Source: Symbiodinium natans
Taxonomy: Eukaryota > Sar > Dinophyceae > Suessiales > Symbiodiniaceae
Length of the DNA: 64,000 nt
Direction of reading: 5' to 3'
Assembly (NCBI GenBank): GCA_905221605.1
Contig: CAJNDS010000946.1
Location: 642,077-706,076, forward strand
Shown here: piece after piece, positions 43,591 to 54,268 of the stretch
Numbering within the stretch: position 1 is the stretch's first letter
How the letters are laid out: each line of letters starts with the position of its first letter
Program-made: the position numbers and the translations under genes
Notes under the pieces: model-generated
What the model saw: only the letters and a program-made list of their open reading frames with translations
The model's database searches: none
Told to the model about the DNA's origin: nothing

Positions 43591-43775
43591 GAAGCCCGCA
43601 CTCCCAAAGCCACGAACAGCAGACTATACCGAGCTGCTTTCGCACGATCGAAGATGAGTCAAGTGGCGGTGGCGGTGCAACGGAAAGGACGAATGCAGCA
43701 CACAAACGTAGCAAGAACTATTTGAAGCATATTTGTCTTCATGCAGCAAGATGTCAGGACCTAATAGGCTTCTAA
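43591..43775 (+). CDS. Candidate long exon, Ser/His-rich
   Basis: An open frame of about 60 codons after GGCTAGCAG reads RSPHSQSHEQQTIPSCFRTI, then acidic and Gly-rich segments, ending in a TAA. It lies between a G-type and a C-type array, so it could be a last exon. No domain recognised. Confidence 0.35.
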
Positions 43776-44089
43776 GAGGCGTCGCATGAAAACCCTAAAC
43801 CCTAAACCCTAAACCCTAAACCCTAAACCCTAAACCCTAAACCCTAAACCCTAAACCCTAAACCCCTAAAGCGGTGAGGACCATCGTTTGTACAACCCTT
43901 GTGATTTCTAGGGGGCTTTGGACTGCGGACCCTTTTGGATCCCAAATCCCAAACCAATCCTAAACGGTAAGCTCGCCCCAAAGCCCACAACCCAAGCCCG
44001 AACAGCCCACATCCTAAACCTAAACCCTAAACCCCAACTCCTAAACCTGAAACCCCAAACACTAAAACCCAAACCCTAAGTTCCCGCAG

Positions 44090-44146
44090 TTCGGCGCGGA
44101 ACTACAGCTCACACGCGGTCTCGACAGCCCGGCCCTCCCAGCGGAA
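44090..44146 (+). CDS. Candidate exon, unknown protein
   Basis: After TTCCCGCAG the frame FGAELQLTRGLDSPALPAE ends at a GC donor before a TG-rich stretch. 57 nt, phase 0. Confidence 0.4.
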
Positions 44147-44685
44147 GCTGTGTGTGTGTGTTTTTTTTTTTTTTTTGGAGGGGGGGGCTTGTTCGTTTGG
44201 GATGCAGGGTTTGGGGTTTAGGGTTGGGAGTGTGGGGCTTAGGGGAGTTTGGGGTTTTGAGGCCTTGTGGTACTTTTTTTCTGCAACTTTAGATCCTTGG
44301 CCTTTTTTGGGGTTTATTGGTTTTCTTATAATAAGGCAGGTAAAATTTTAGTTTTTACCCTAAACCCTAAACCCTAAACCCTAAACCCTAAACCCTAAAC
44401 CCTAAACCCTAAACCCTTCTGAGTGTAGCCAAGTTTACACATATGCACACATTTGTGCACCGGGCGGCGGTCTCGGCCCCAAGGCTTGAAGATGCTTGCG
44501 TGGGTAGCCCCAAGTCCTTAAACCCTAAGCCCTAAACCCTAAACCCTAAACCCCAAACCCTAAACCCTAAACCCCAAACCCTAAACCCTAAACCCTAAAC
44601 CTTAAACCCTAAACCCCAAACCCTAACCCTAAACCCTAAACCCTAAACCCTCGAAAGGGGTCAAGAGCCCTGAGCCCTAACTAGG

Positions 44686-44808
44686 GGCCCACAGAACCAC
44701 ATAAGCATAAGGATCCTACAATCCGGGTTTTTCGGAATCCCCCTTGTAGGTGCCCTTATACCCCAATAGTAGGACCTCGAAATTTATGTGGCGTGTTGTG
44801 GACCCCTA
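44686..44808. mobile_element. MITE, single copy
   Basis: AGGGGCCCACAGAACCACATAA and TTATGTGGCGTGTTGTGGA form imperfect inverted ends about 120 bp apart. Confidence 0.55.
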
Positions 44809-44856
44809 TGAAACCCTATGTTCCTTAGGACCCCGACTCCTCTAGGCTGAAGTCAG

Positions 44857-44945
44857 GCTGCAAGCGCGCAGAGCTGCATCACCGTGCGTTCATGGGGCTC
44901 TGGTTTGTTCTGGTGCTCGTCGCCCCATACACCCTAAGACTTTAA
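44857..44945 (+). CDS. Candidate terminal exon with a hydrophobic C-terminus
   Basis: After AAGTCAG the frame reads CKRAELHHRAFMGLWFVLVL, then VAPYTLRL and TAA. The last 17 residues would make a membrane segment. It does not run into an array before its stop, unlike most islands. Confidence 0.35.
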
Positions 44946-45689
44946 AACCCTGAGCCCTCAACCCTAACCCTAAACCCTAAACTCCAAACCCCAAACCCGC
45001 CTCGAAAGTCCAACGACTGGAAGGACCCACTGGGCTTTGAGGGCTCATGGGTTCAGGATGCACGGGCTTAGAATGCACGGTGCACACCCTTAACTCTACG
45101 CTCTAAGCCCTAAACCCTCAACCCTCAACCCAAAACCCTAAACCTTAAACCCTAAACCCTAAACGGTTCAGAGTGGTGCTCAAGGTCCCGGTTGTGCCGG
45201 CATCTGCTTCCAGTGCCGTCCGAAGGGGCAGGGTGGGCGTCCCAGACGGTCCAGGTCTGCTTACGGGTCTGGGGTTTAGGGTTTACAAGGGTTTACGGTT
45301 TAGGGTTTAGGGTTTAGAGCTTAGGGCTTAGGGATTAGGGGTTAGGGCCTATAGGGCTTAGGGCTTAGGGCTTAGGGCTTAGGGCTTAGGGAAGGAGGTA
45401 CCTTGTTATATTCTCTCCCTTGACGGGTTTCGAAGGCATGTTCGAGTCCCCGATTCCCTACTAAGAACCGGAAAGTCTCCGGTTCCTGTCGCCCAGTTCT
45501 CTCAAATTCGGGCTCTTTTTGGGGGGGATTCCTCTTAACCCTTCTTATATCTAGGCTCCCCTGCAGGAACCATAGTTTGGAGAGTTTCCTGCGTCGCAGG
45601 GTTTAGGGTTTAGGGGTTAAGGTTACGGTTTAGGATGTAGGGTTTATCCCTAAACCCTATAAACCTAGAGTTTGGGGTTGCGAGTAGCA

Positions 45690-45797
45690 GGTAGCTCGTG
45701 GAGGTTCTTGGGGCTTTCCGGGAGTTCGCGCCATTGAGCCCTACACTGCCCGACACCCCAAACCCCATACACTTGAAACCACACTCCCGGGATGATC
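45690..45797 (+). CDS. Candidate exon, unknown protein
   Basis: After GAGTAGCAG the frame reads VARGGSWGFPGVRAIEPYTA and ends at a TGA at the start of a family 1 MITE. Confidence 0.3.
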
Positions 45798-45930
45798 CCC
45801 TCATATTAACAGTCCGTAGTAGTTACTATAATATTGGGTGCTATAATCCCTATTCAGGACTCTTAGAATCATAATTTTGGGTGCTATATAATCCCTATTA
45901 AGGACCGTTAGAATCAGGGCGAACATCCCA
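45789..45930. mobile_element. MITE family 1, with internal duplication
   Basis: Ends GGGATGATCCCC and GAACATCCCAAC. The middle part (TTGGGTGCTATAATCCCTAT) is present twice, making it longer than the 101-bp copies. Confidence 0.65.
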
Positions 45931-46047
45931 ACCAAAATCCTTAAAGCCCGAATCCCCAAGAACGGTTTTCCAGCCTTGCGGCTGTGGCTCATGACGCCCA
46001 GACGGTTTAGGGTTTAGGGTTTAGGGTTTAGGGTTTAGGGTTTAAGG

Positions 46048-46110
46048 TGTGCGTGGGTTCGTCTTCTACGTGGAGTACAACGCCGAGAGCCGCGCCCATA
46101 GCACATCTGC
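46048..46110 (+). CDS. Candidate exon, unknown protein
   Basis: Directly after a G-type array (TTTAAG acceptor) the frame reads VRGFVFYVEYNAESRAHS. Beyond 46110 it remains open to 46168. Protein-like; family unknown. Confidence 0.4.
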
Positions 46111-46340
46111 ACCAAAGCCAACGAGCCCCCTCTCCTTTGTCATAGTTGGGGACCATGTCACATTTTAAAGGGTACTTGGGTACTTAACCCCAATAAGGAA
46201 TATATATATATATATATATATATTTAAAGTTTTAATATTGTCCCAACCATGAAGTAGTCTCAGAGAAGTTGAGTCGTAGGTGATAGCAAGGCAGGCAGGT
46301 GACGACGGCGCCCTTCTGACGCCATCTCTCCGCTTTCCAG

Positions 46341-46596
46341 GATGCCGAGTAGCACACTCATACTCGTCTACCCCTTGTACACTTATACTCTCTTTGGGTT
46401 AGGATCCCTGATGCTGCCTATTCGAAGGTTGCTGGGCAACCTGGGTATTTCCCAAATATTCAGGGGCCCCCGTATAGCGCGCAAATATCGTCATCCTTGC
46501 TCTGAGAACCCCCAAAAAAGGCAAAACACCCGCCGAGCTTTCTTTGGGGCGAGCATCGCCCCTCTGTGGTGCTTTACTGTAACTTTAGACCCTTAG
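46341..46596 (+). CDS. Candidate exon with hydrophobic segment
   Basis: After CTTTCCAG a frame reads PSSTLILVYPLYTYTLFGLG, then SLMLPIRRLLG, and later runs into repeat sequence shared with 44264-44315 (TGTGGTGCTTTACTG...). Only the first 40-50 codons are plausible. Confidence 0.28.
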
Positions 46597-46710
46597 CCTT
46601 TTTGGGGTTTAGGGTTTAGGGTTTAGGGTTTATAGAAATTGTAAAGGGGTCATTGGGCTTCTTAATATAGCAGCTAACAGTCCAATTTTGTACTACCCTC
46701 CTATGTGCAG

Positions 46711-46830
46711 CCAAGCGCCCACACCAGGCGAAGAAGAGACTGGGCGCCTCGTTCTCGGCAAGTTCCATGCCGGAGTCCCAGTCATCCCCTAAGCCCCAGA
46801 CCCCTAAACCTAAAACCCAACACCCCTAAA
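46711..46830 (+). CDS. Candidate exon, basic/Ser-rich
   Basis: After ATGTGCAG the frame KRPHQAKKRLGASFSASSMP continues as Pro/Ser/Lys-rich until a C-type array stop. Confidence 0.3.
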
Positions 46831-47108
46831 CCCTAAACCCCAAACCCTAAACCCTAAGTAAGCCCTAAACCCTAAACCCTAAGACCCTAAACCCGAAATT
46901 CAACCCTAGACCTCGGCTACTTCCTGCATGCACCATGTCTGGAGAGGGTGGCAGTGCCGGCCAAGCCCTGCAACTTAAACCCTGAAGCCTCCAACCCCAT
47001 GAGCTTCTACCCACTTAAACCCTAAACCCTAAACCCTAGGCCCTAGGCCCTAAACCCTAAACCCTAAACCCTAAACCCTAAAGCCTAAAGCCTAAACCCT
47101 AACCCTAA

Positions 47109-48984
47109 ATGGCGCCTCGGAAGGTTCAGGGCGGAGGGTTCAGGGGAACCAACACTATGAATTCAGGGTTCCCTCTTGCGACACATGCACTCACTTGGTG
47201 CAGGGTGCGGTTTGGGGTTTAGGGTTGAGGGTTTAGGGTTTTAGGGTTTAGGGGCTTAGGTGTTCAGGGGTTTAGGGTTTTGGAAAGGTGCCCCCCTTTC
47301 TGGCATGGGGCAGCCGTACGTTGGGGGCGGGGGGGGGGGAAGCCTAAGGTGTCTTTTTGCCTTTACATAGGGTTTCAGGTGTTGTCGTCGATTCGTGTCC
47401 ATTCACTGTTGCTTGCTACATTATACCATGGCGTTCATTGCTGGCACTGTCTGAACGAGTAGGGGTGAGCGGGTGTGTCAGCCCTAGACAACACTAGACC
47501 CTAGACGCTAAACCCTAATCCCTATATAAACCCAAAACCCTAGCCCTAAACCCTAGCCCTAAACCCTAAACCCTAAACCCAGACGAGCTCAAGTCGCAGG
47601 CCCATGCAACCAAGAACGACATGCCCGAGACTGTGAAGGTGGTCCGGGACGAGGCATCCTGCGATCCCGGGGCTGTCCTGTCCTTGTTCTGGGGCACTTC
47701 TTTGAGCAGCTTCATGGGGTTTAGGGTTTAGGGTTTAGGGTTTAGGGTTTAGGGTTTAGGGTTTAGGGAAGTTACATGGTCCCTTAACATGGTCCCTAAC
47801 CTCCTCTAAAGGGATCTGATGTATGGGCCCTTGATTTGTACAGGGCATATAAGGGGTAGATAAGGGATACACTTTCTTAAGGGCCCATACTAAGGGACCA
47901 TGTCGCTACCCTTAGATACAGGCTCCCCACTCACCCTGACCACCAGCTACCTAAACTTATCCCCGAAACCCAACACCCCAGCTGGGGCCTGTTTTGAGAT
48001 TTAGGGCTTAGGGATTTTAAGGGTTGCTTGGGCCTTATGCTGGGTAAGGGTGAAGGTTGTCTCGGATTCCGAAATTCAGCAGTGGGGGGAAGGGGAGGGG
48101 AACCTTGATCGTATACCCTGCGCCCGAACCCTCAAGCCTATAGTTTGGAGTATAACCCCACATAGACGGTACAAACCCTAAACAAGACCTGAAGGACCTT
48201 TAGGGTTTAGGGTTTAGGGTTTAGGGAAAAACCCTAAAGCCCCAAGACGGGAAGGTCGATGTGGCCGACGGCTGGCATTCCTTCCGCGCACTGGGGCTCA
48301 GATGCTCTGATGATCACCCTAAACCCTTAACCCTTAACCCTTAACCCTCAACCCTCAAACCCTAAACCCTACGTAAACCCTTAAACCCTAAGCCCTAAGC
48401 CAGTTTAGGCGCGGAATTTCAGGGGCAGTTTCGGCTTCCAGGGCCCTTAAGCCCCTCAAATGCCCCTCACAGGTCCTCGGGGCTGCTTCAGAAAAGGACA
48501 CCCTTAAAATGGGAACCAAGCTCTAGCACTTTGCTACGAGGCACTTTGCGTGGACTTCGGTTCTTAGAAAGAATATTTGGGGGGCTCCAGGGTTTGGAGG
48601 GCTTCAAGAAGGCTAGGGGTGGTGTTTCCATGCAGAGGAAGAGGGAGGGCTGTTCAGGGTTGTTTAGGGTTGTTTAGAGTTGTTTAGGGTTGTTTAGGGC
48701 TGTTTAGGGTTTGGGTTTAGGAGTTGGGGTTTAGGGTTTAGGGTTTAGGGTTTAGGGTTTAGGGTTTAGGGTTTAGGGTTTAGGGTTTAGGGTTTAGGGT
48801 TTCGGGTTTAGGGTTTAGGGTTTAGGGTTTAGGGTTTAGGGTTTAGGGTTTAGGGGTTCGGGTTTAGTGTTGATTGCCATGGCAGGCCAGGGTCTTCAAT
48901 GGCAGCCTCCTGCTCTTCTACGACTACGAGCTCGCGCCGCCGACCCCGTTGCCTAAGTGCCGGGAGTGGCTGCCTAAACCCTAA
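47109..48984 (+). CDS. EF-C: possible divergent EF-hand-like gene, 6 inferred exons
   Basis: Exons are 47109-47177 (begins ATG, MAPRKVQGGGFRGTNTMNSG), 47379-47456, 47588-47674, 48255-48287, 48473-48496 and 48886-48981. Frame is kept at each join. Donors are GC, GA, GT, GC and GA; acceptors AG. In each case the intron start resembles the next exon start. The joined C-terminal half, VDVADGWHSFRVLGAASEKA then RVFNGSLLLFYDYE, aligns in spacing with the last two EF-hands of EF-A (RRIDVAEFTRGFQKLGLSLT and the NGGG...LFDEF segment). The calcium ligands are mostly lost, so Ca2+ binding is doubtful. It may be a decaying third copy. The ATG lies right after a CCCTAA unit. Confidence 0.42.
47775..47905. 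mobile_element. MITE family 4
   Basis: ACATGGTCCCTTA ... ATGGGCCCTT at the left pairs with AAGGGCCCATACTAAGGGA and CCATGT at the right. Other copies lie at 52868-53013 and as fragments at 9380-9456 and 40298-40355. Confidence 0.75.
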
Positions 48985-49630
48985 ACCCCAAACCCTAAAC
49001 CCTAAACCCTGAACCCTGAACCCCAAGCCCTAAACCCTAAACCCTGAACCCTGAACCCCAAGCCCTAAACCCTAAAGCCTAAACCGTAAACCCTAAACCC
49101 TAAGCCCTAAGCCCCAAAGCCTAGACCCTAAACCGCTTGTGGATGTTAAGCCCTACAAGAGCCCCTAAGACTTGTAATCCTAGAAGCCCTCAAGGCCCTC
49201 AAAACCATCTAAACCCTCCAGTCCATATAAAGCCTGAACGCCCTACAAACCCTTAAAACCCTAAACCGGGCGCTTTTGAAGTCTCTGAGTTGCCCCGTAA
49301 GACCCAATTGTTTGGTTGTTGCACGGATTTTACCCAGGACTCTCATCTAACCTTTTTGGGGTTCAGGGTTTTGGGTTTAGGGTTAGGCTGATCTCCAAAG
49401 GCTCTGACGCCCTAATTCCCCGGAATCCTGAAACCCTCGATCGCCAAACCTTGAACTGGATTTGCAGTGCGTGTTTGCGACGGCGGTTTAGGGTTTATAA
49501 GGTTCGAACCTGCGCGTTTTGAGCTTGTCCTCGTTTGGGATTGAGGGAGGTTTCAAGAGGTGAGGGTTTAGAAGCTTAATGAGTTTGCCTGGTGAGAAGT
49601 ATATTGAAATGCAGAGTTTTTCGCTTGCAG

Positions 49631-49672
49631 CAAACCTTACACCCCTGTGTCTGCTTTCTTAGAGTTTACAGG
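49631..49672 (+). CDS. Candidate exon, unknown protein
   Basis: After TCGCTTGCAG the frame QTLHPCVCFLRVYR ends at a GT donor followed by AGGGTTTAGGG. Confidence 0.35.
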
Positions 49673-49756
49673 GTAGGGTTTAGGGTTTCGGGTTTACGAT
49701 TTAGGGTTGAGGGTTAAGGGTTGAGGGTTTAGGGTAAGGGTTTAGGGTTTAGGGTT

Positions 49757-50252
49757 TAGGGGTTTAGTGGTTTAAGGGGTTTAAGGGGTTTAAGGGGTTT
49801 AAGGGGTTTAAGGGGTTTAAGGGGTTTAAGGGGTTTAAGGGGTTTAAGGGGTTTAAGGGGTTTAAGGGGTTTAAGGGGTTTAAGGGGTTTAAGGGGTTTA
49901 AGGGGTTAAGGGGTTTAAGGGGTTTAAGGGGTTTAAGGGGTTTAAGGGGTTTAAGGGGTTTAAGGGGTTTAAGGGGTTTAAGGGGTTTAAGGGGTTTAAG
50001 GGCTTTAAGGGCTTTAAGGGGTTTAAGGGGTTTAAGGGGTTTAAGGGGTTTAAGGGGTTTAAGGGGTTTAAGGGGTTTAAGGGGTTTAAGGGGTTTAAGG
50101 GGTTTAAGGGGTTTAAGGGGTTTAAGGGGTTTAAGGGGTTTAAGGGGTTTAAGGGTTTTAAGGGGTTTAAGGGGTTTAAGGGGTTTAAGGGGTTTAAGGG
50201 GTTTAAGGGGTTTAAGGGGTTTAAGGGGTTTAAGGGGTTTAAGGGGTTTAGG
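49757..50252. repeat. Nonamer array (GGGGTTTAA)n, about 55 copies
   Basis: A near-perfect 9-bp tandem array with isolated GGGCTTTAA, GGGTTTTAA and GGGGTTAA units. It looks like a telomere heptamer expanded by two bases. Confidence 0.95.
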
Positions 50253-50294
50253 GTGGGCTCAGGGGTCTCAATGTTCCCATCCTGGGCGTGGCAG

Positions 50295-50336
50295 GTGGAC
50301 TATGTGCAGGCAGCTCGGGGGACGACTCAACCCTAA
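50295..50336 (+). CDS. Candidate small exon after the 9-bp array
   Basis: After GCGTGGCAG the frame VDYVQAARGTTQP meets a C-type array. A GC donor lies after 50309. Confidence 0.3.
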   Translation: MDYVQAARGTTQP

Positions 50337-50735
50337 ACCCTAAACTCCTACCTCCGAACCCCCTAAACGCATCCTCGCTGTGACAATGGAGTTGATCCGG
50401 ACTGAAGTTTCACAGTTCTGTGTGCCTTATTTAGCCCGATCAAACCCATGGTTTTCGTAAGTGTTTTGCCCGCAAAAATACGAGAGTCCTCATAATCGGA
50501 ACCCCCAAACCCAAAAAGGGATCCCTGATTTTCGGCAAACTGTTGTAGGGCTTTTGGGCTGAGACTGCACATGCCCTGCATGCTTTGGGTGTTTTGGGAT
50601 TAGGTGGGGCTACTGTAGGGTCTTGCGTTTAGGGTTTAGGGGTACAAGTAATGAGTCCAACTGCCACTCTCTGCGACACGCTGCATGGCACGAAGCATTG
50701 CCAGAATGTGCCTGAAAAGTCCTTTCGGCTTTGCA

Positions 50736-50988
50736 GGGGGCCTTACAAAAAGTCCCCAGCAAGATTGGCCGTTCATTCAGAGCGAGCCAAGTGCGCGGGG
50801 CCAAAGCCCATTTTAGTGTACCCGTGAACCTGGGTGCCAGAGACATCAGCAGCCTAGACAGGAACCCTGAACACTGTACCCCAGAGGACCAGAGAATAAA
50901 TCCCCGCGCATTTCTACCCCTAGTTTCGGAAACCCATATGCGAAGCGGGTGCCGGGGAGCAGGGCGCCTCGCCAGAGCCTTGCGATGA
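50736..50988 (+). CDS. Candidate long exon, unknown protein
   Basis: After CGGCTTTGCAG there are 83 open codons in an array-free region, including GALQKVPSKIGRSFRASQVR, VPVNLGARDISSLDRNPEHC and AFLPLVSETHMRSG, ending in a TGA. Several other frames in the region are also open, on both strands, so the call is not certain. Confidence 0.4.
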
Positions 50989-51093
50989 AGCGCAGCCAGT
51001 GAAGCGGGGGTTTGGTCGCAGTCGGCCTACCTCGGAGAGTCCAAGCCGGGCCACTGAACCCAAACGCCCGCTTCACGTGCTGCTCATCGCCAG

Positions 51094-51248
51094 GTTCTGG
51101 TGAACCACCCTGCTGCCCCGGCAGATGCCGATTTGGGCTAGGCCTGCTTCTGCCGTTGACTGCCGCACCTCAGCGGAGCATGGGATACGTGCTTGGTGGG
51201 CAGCTCTTCGGGGCCCGGTCCGAGTCAGGAGAAACGAAAGGAGCTTGA
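51094..51248 (+). CDS. Candidate terminal exon, unknown protein
   Basis: After TCGCCAG the frame reads SGEPPCCPGRCRFGLGLLLP, then LTAAPQRSMGYVLGG, to a TGA. Array-free. It may follow the exon at 50736-50988. Confidence 0.33.
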
Positions 51249-51394
51249 TATACCCTAAACCCAAAACCCTGAAGCCTACCTAAACCCAAAACCCTAAATT
51301 TCGGGGGTTGTCGATGGAAAGTTAGGTTCCCATTCGTAACGGCCCTGGGACCGTGCAAGGGTCAGGGTTTAGGGTCATACCCCTAAACCCCTCA

Positions 51395-51795
51395 ACCCTC
51401 ATTCCTAGGCAAGAATCCCACTTTGAGACCGTAACCACCATTGACCCGAAAAATTGGAACCCACCCTCGGGACCCCAACATCAGGTTCGCCAGCTATAAT
51501 CTCATGATCCTGAACTTGACCTCTTAGATTCACGTGTAAACTTAAGACTTCTTAAGACCCCAATTATAGGTTCATTTCAGGCTCATCATGAAAGATTCCA
51601 CACACTTTGAGACATAACCACTAAGAGCCCGAAGGAAGAAGATAACACCTTGGAATCGCCGGGGCAGTTATAACCTCTTCATCTGAGGGAACCTGTCCTA
51701 GAGACCTTAATGTTGCCTTATTCCCTGGGCCTAGAATGAACATGTATTCCTCTTCCAGAATCCTTTCACTTGAAGTGGGCCTTTCAGTAAACCCT
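51395..51795. repeat. Array-free segment with a degenerate direct repeat
   Basis: ACTTTGAGACCGTAACCACC near 51421 and ACTTTGAGACATAACCACT near 51605 begin two diverged copies of a unit of about 183 bp. No coding segment is supported. Confidence 0.5.
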
Positions 51796-51808
51796 TAAAC
51801 CCTAGGAT

Positions 51809-51913
51809 GCCCAGTAGTGCCCCTATTCTCTTTTTTGGGGGCTCTAGCTTCCCCTATAAACCCCTTTAAGCCAAAAAAAGGGCACCCTTTTTAATCCTAG
51901 GTTACTGGGCAAC
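51809..51913. mobile_element. MITE family 5, best copy
   Basis: GCCCAGTAGTGCCCCTATTC at the left and AGGTTACTGGGC at the right, with AAAAAAAGGGCACCC opposite the left arm. Confidence 0.65.
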
Positions 51914-52014
51914 CTAGAACCCTAAACCGTAGTCTTTTTTTCAAAGCCTCACCTCACTTCCCAGCCCCCCTAAACCCTAAACCCTAAACCCTAAACCCTA
52001 AACCCTTCCGTGCA

Positions 52015-53420
52015 GGCCAATCCAGATGAGGCTCGGAGAGCCTACACTTTGGTTTCAAGTACCCTAAAGCCTGAACTTGGGATGTTCCCCTTATGCTATA
52101 CAAAAAGAGTAGGGTTTAGGGTTTAGGGTTTAGGGTTTAGGGTTTAGGGTTTAGGGTTTAGGGTCCCCCTCAGACTAACAGGCCCTAATTGGGATGATAG
52201 TAGGGGGTACTACACTGTTCGTAATAAGGGGGAACATCCCAAGCCTAAACCCTCAACCTCTAAGGGTGCTTGGAGGCGTGATTCTGACGTCGGGCTTTAG
52301 GCTTGGAGGATAAAAGTTCCTGGGGTTCTGGAGAGGGTATGGAATGTGCTTACCTAGCCAATAATTGAACTTGATTTTTTGGGGGTTTCCTTCTATAACA
52401 TCGTGGGAACAATAGAGTTTGACCTTTTTGATTCCTTGGTTGTGGGAGATGCAAGCGTCTGGCTGTGCGAAGTTCCTTCACGCGTAGGTTTAACCTCCTT
52501 TTTTTTCGCTGGGGGTCTGCTCTCTCGAGGCATGTGTACGTGCAGCTTGGATAACCTGACTGGGTAGGTATGCCGCAACCTTTTGGTTGTATAGTATCCT
52601 ACTATATATGTAAAAGGTTAACCTTTTTTGGGCTAGGGTATTCAGCCCCAAGGATAAAGCGTACGGAACATGACTTTGACGTCACTCGTTAGGGTTCGGC
52701 CGGGTTTAGGGCTTCGGGCTTTAGGGTTTGACCCCTAAACCCTAAACTGCATGGTCAGGGCCCCCAAAATTCAGATAGTTCCCCGCGCAGGCTTAAAGTC
52801 GTGTGGCCTGGGCGTTTGTGGGAACCGCAACTGCAAGGTGAGGGTCTAGAGGGCTTATGCCTAAGGGAACTTACATAGCCCTTAGTTACCCTTTTTTAGC
52901 TATGGTCCCCTTACCTTCTTTGAAGAGTTCTGAAGGGCCCGGGGTGTTATAAGGCATGTAAGTGGATAGGTGGCATATTATCCCCAACTAAAGGCCCAAA
53001 TGAAGGGACAATGTGACTACCCTAGTTAATGACAAAGGTTCTAACTTGGGATGTTCCCCCTAATACTGACAGTCCTGAATAGGGATGAGAGTACCCCCTA
53101 CTAGAACCCCTATCAAGGACTGTCAGTATAAGGGGGAACATCCCAACCTCTAGCCCTAAACCCGAAACCCTAAACCCTAAACCCGAAGCCCTAAACCCTA
53201 AACCCTAAACCCTAAACCCTAAACCCTAAACCCTAAACCCTAAACCCTAAACCCTAAACCCTAAACCCTAAACCCTAAACCCTAAACCCTAAACCCTAAA
53301 CGAACATCCCAAGTTCCAACCCTCAACGAGAGTTTCACGTCTCTTCGTGCGTGTCTCAAGGAGGTGGCGCGGCGCGGCTTCTGTGGCATCTGGAGCCACG
53401 ACATGCCGGGCCTTCGTGCG
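52015..53420 (+). CDS. Candidate 3-exon chain, unknown protein
   Basis: Exons 52015 to about 52035, 52791-52814 and 53331-53420 chain with donors GA and GT. Readings are ANPDEAR, SLKSCGLG, then SFTSLRACLKEVARRGFCGI and WSHDMPGLRA. The last exon is the most convincing, ending exactly at the GT that starts a G-type array. Its first bases resemble the start of the preceding intron. An alternative for exon 2 uses the GTGAGG donor at 52838. Family unknown. Confidence 0.4.
52076..52243. mobile_element. MITE family 1 interrupted by a telomere-like array
   Basis: Left end CTTGGGATGTTCCCCTTATG and right end AAGGGGGAACATCCCAAG enclose nine TTTAGGG units (about 52110-52165). Without the array the element would be near the 101-bp family length. 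Confidence 0.75.
52868..53013. mobile_element. MITE family 4 copy
   Basis: CTTACATAGCCCTTAG at the left and GAAGGGACAATGTGACTAC at the right, with the family core CTTCTTTGAAGAGTTCTGA. Confidence 0.55.
53046..53146. mobile_element. MITE family 1, perfect 101-bp copy
   Basis: TTGGGATGTTCCCCCTAATA CTGACAGTCCTGA pairs with its near-exact inverse ending CATCCCAA. The core carries GTACCCCCTACTAG. Confidence 0.8.
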
Positions 53421-53506
53421 GTTTAGGGTTTAGGGTTTAGGGTTTAGGGTTTAGGGTTTAGGGTTTAGGGTTTAGGGTTTAGGGTTTAGGGTTTAGGGTT
53501 TAGGGT

Positions 53507-53566
<60 letters not shown>

Positions 53567-53570
53567 GGCT
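53507..53570. repeat. Variant array (GGGTTGA)n
   Basis: Nine GGGTTGA units continue directly from a TTTAGGG array, a single-base variant that has spread as a block. Confidence 0.9.
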
Positions 53571-53720
53571 AGGGTTTAGGGTTTGGGGTTTAGGGTTCAG
53601 GGTACAGGGTTTAGGGTTTAGGGTTCAGGGTTGAAGGCGCAGAGTATTTTCTAGCTTTCGCTAGTGAGGCAGCTCGTCCGCCCATTGGCTCCCTCGGAAC
53701 ATACACATTTTTCTCTTCAG

Positions 53721-53849
53721 AGCCCTCCTTCTGCTCAACGCCCCAACCTTCCTCCCAGGAGCCCTAGAATTTCAGAGGCCCCAAAACGGCCCCAAAGCAG
53801 AGAACCCTACCCTCAGCCGAAAACCCCTAAAGAGCAAGAGGCATTCTAA
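53721..53849 (+). CDS. Candidate exon, Pro/Ser-rich
   Basis: After TCTCTTCAG the frame reads SPPSAQRPNLPPRSPRISEA and continues Pro/Lys-rich to a TAA. Low complexity lowers confidence. Confidence 0.25.
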   Translation, partial: SPPSAQRPNLPPRSPRISEAPKRPQSREPYPQPKTPKEQEAF

Positions 53850-54268
53850 ACGGGAGCCCGCAACTCGAAGAGGAGCCTTGTAAGAAGGAGGACCCAGAAC
53901 GGAGCCTCATCGTGGAGCCCGGGAAAAGGAACCTTGAACAAGAACCTAACCCTAAACCCTAAGACCCGAAACCCGGAATTTCCCTCCTTTAGATTGAGGG
54001 GCCTGCGCAGGGAGGGTGTGCGGAATCCCCTCATAAACAACATTCTACAGCGGCAGGGAAGCGCCTGAAGGCCCCTGCAAGGTGACTTTGGGGGATTTAG
54101 ATCCTACGAGTAAGCCCTAGACCCTAAGCCCTAAGCCCTAAACCCTAAGCCCTAAGCCCTAGGCCCTAAGCCGTAAGCCCTGAAGCCCTGAAGCCCTGAA
54201 GCCCTAAACCCTAAACCCTAAGCCCGAAGCCCTAGGCCCTAAGCTCTGAACCCTGCTCCGGAGGGAAG

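Noticed and set aside
50363-51358. Minus-strand frames of 60-78 codons
   Set aside because: Several overlap the longer + strand candidate exons; none has a flanking array or splice pattern.
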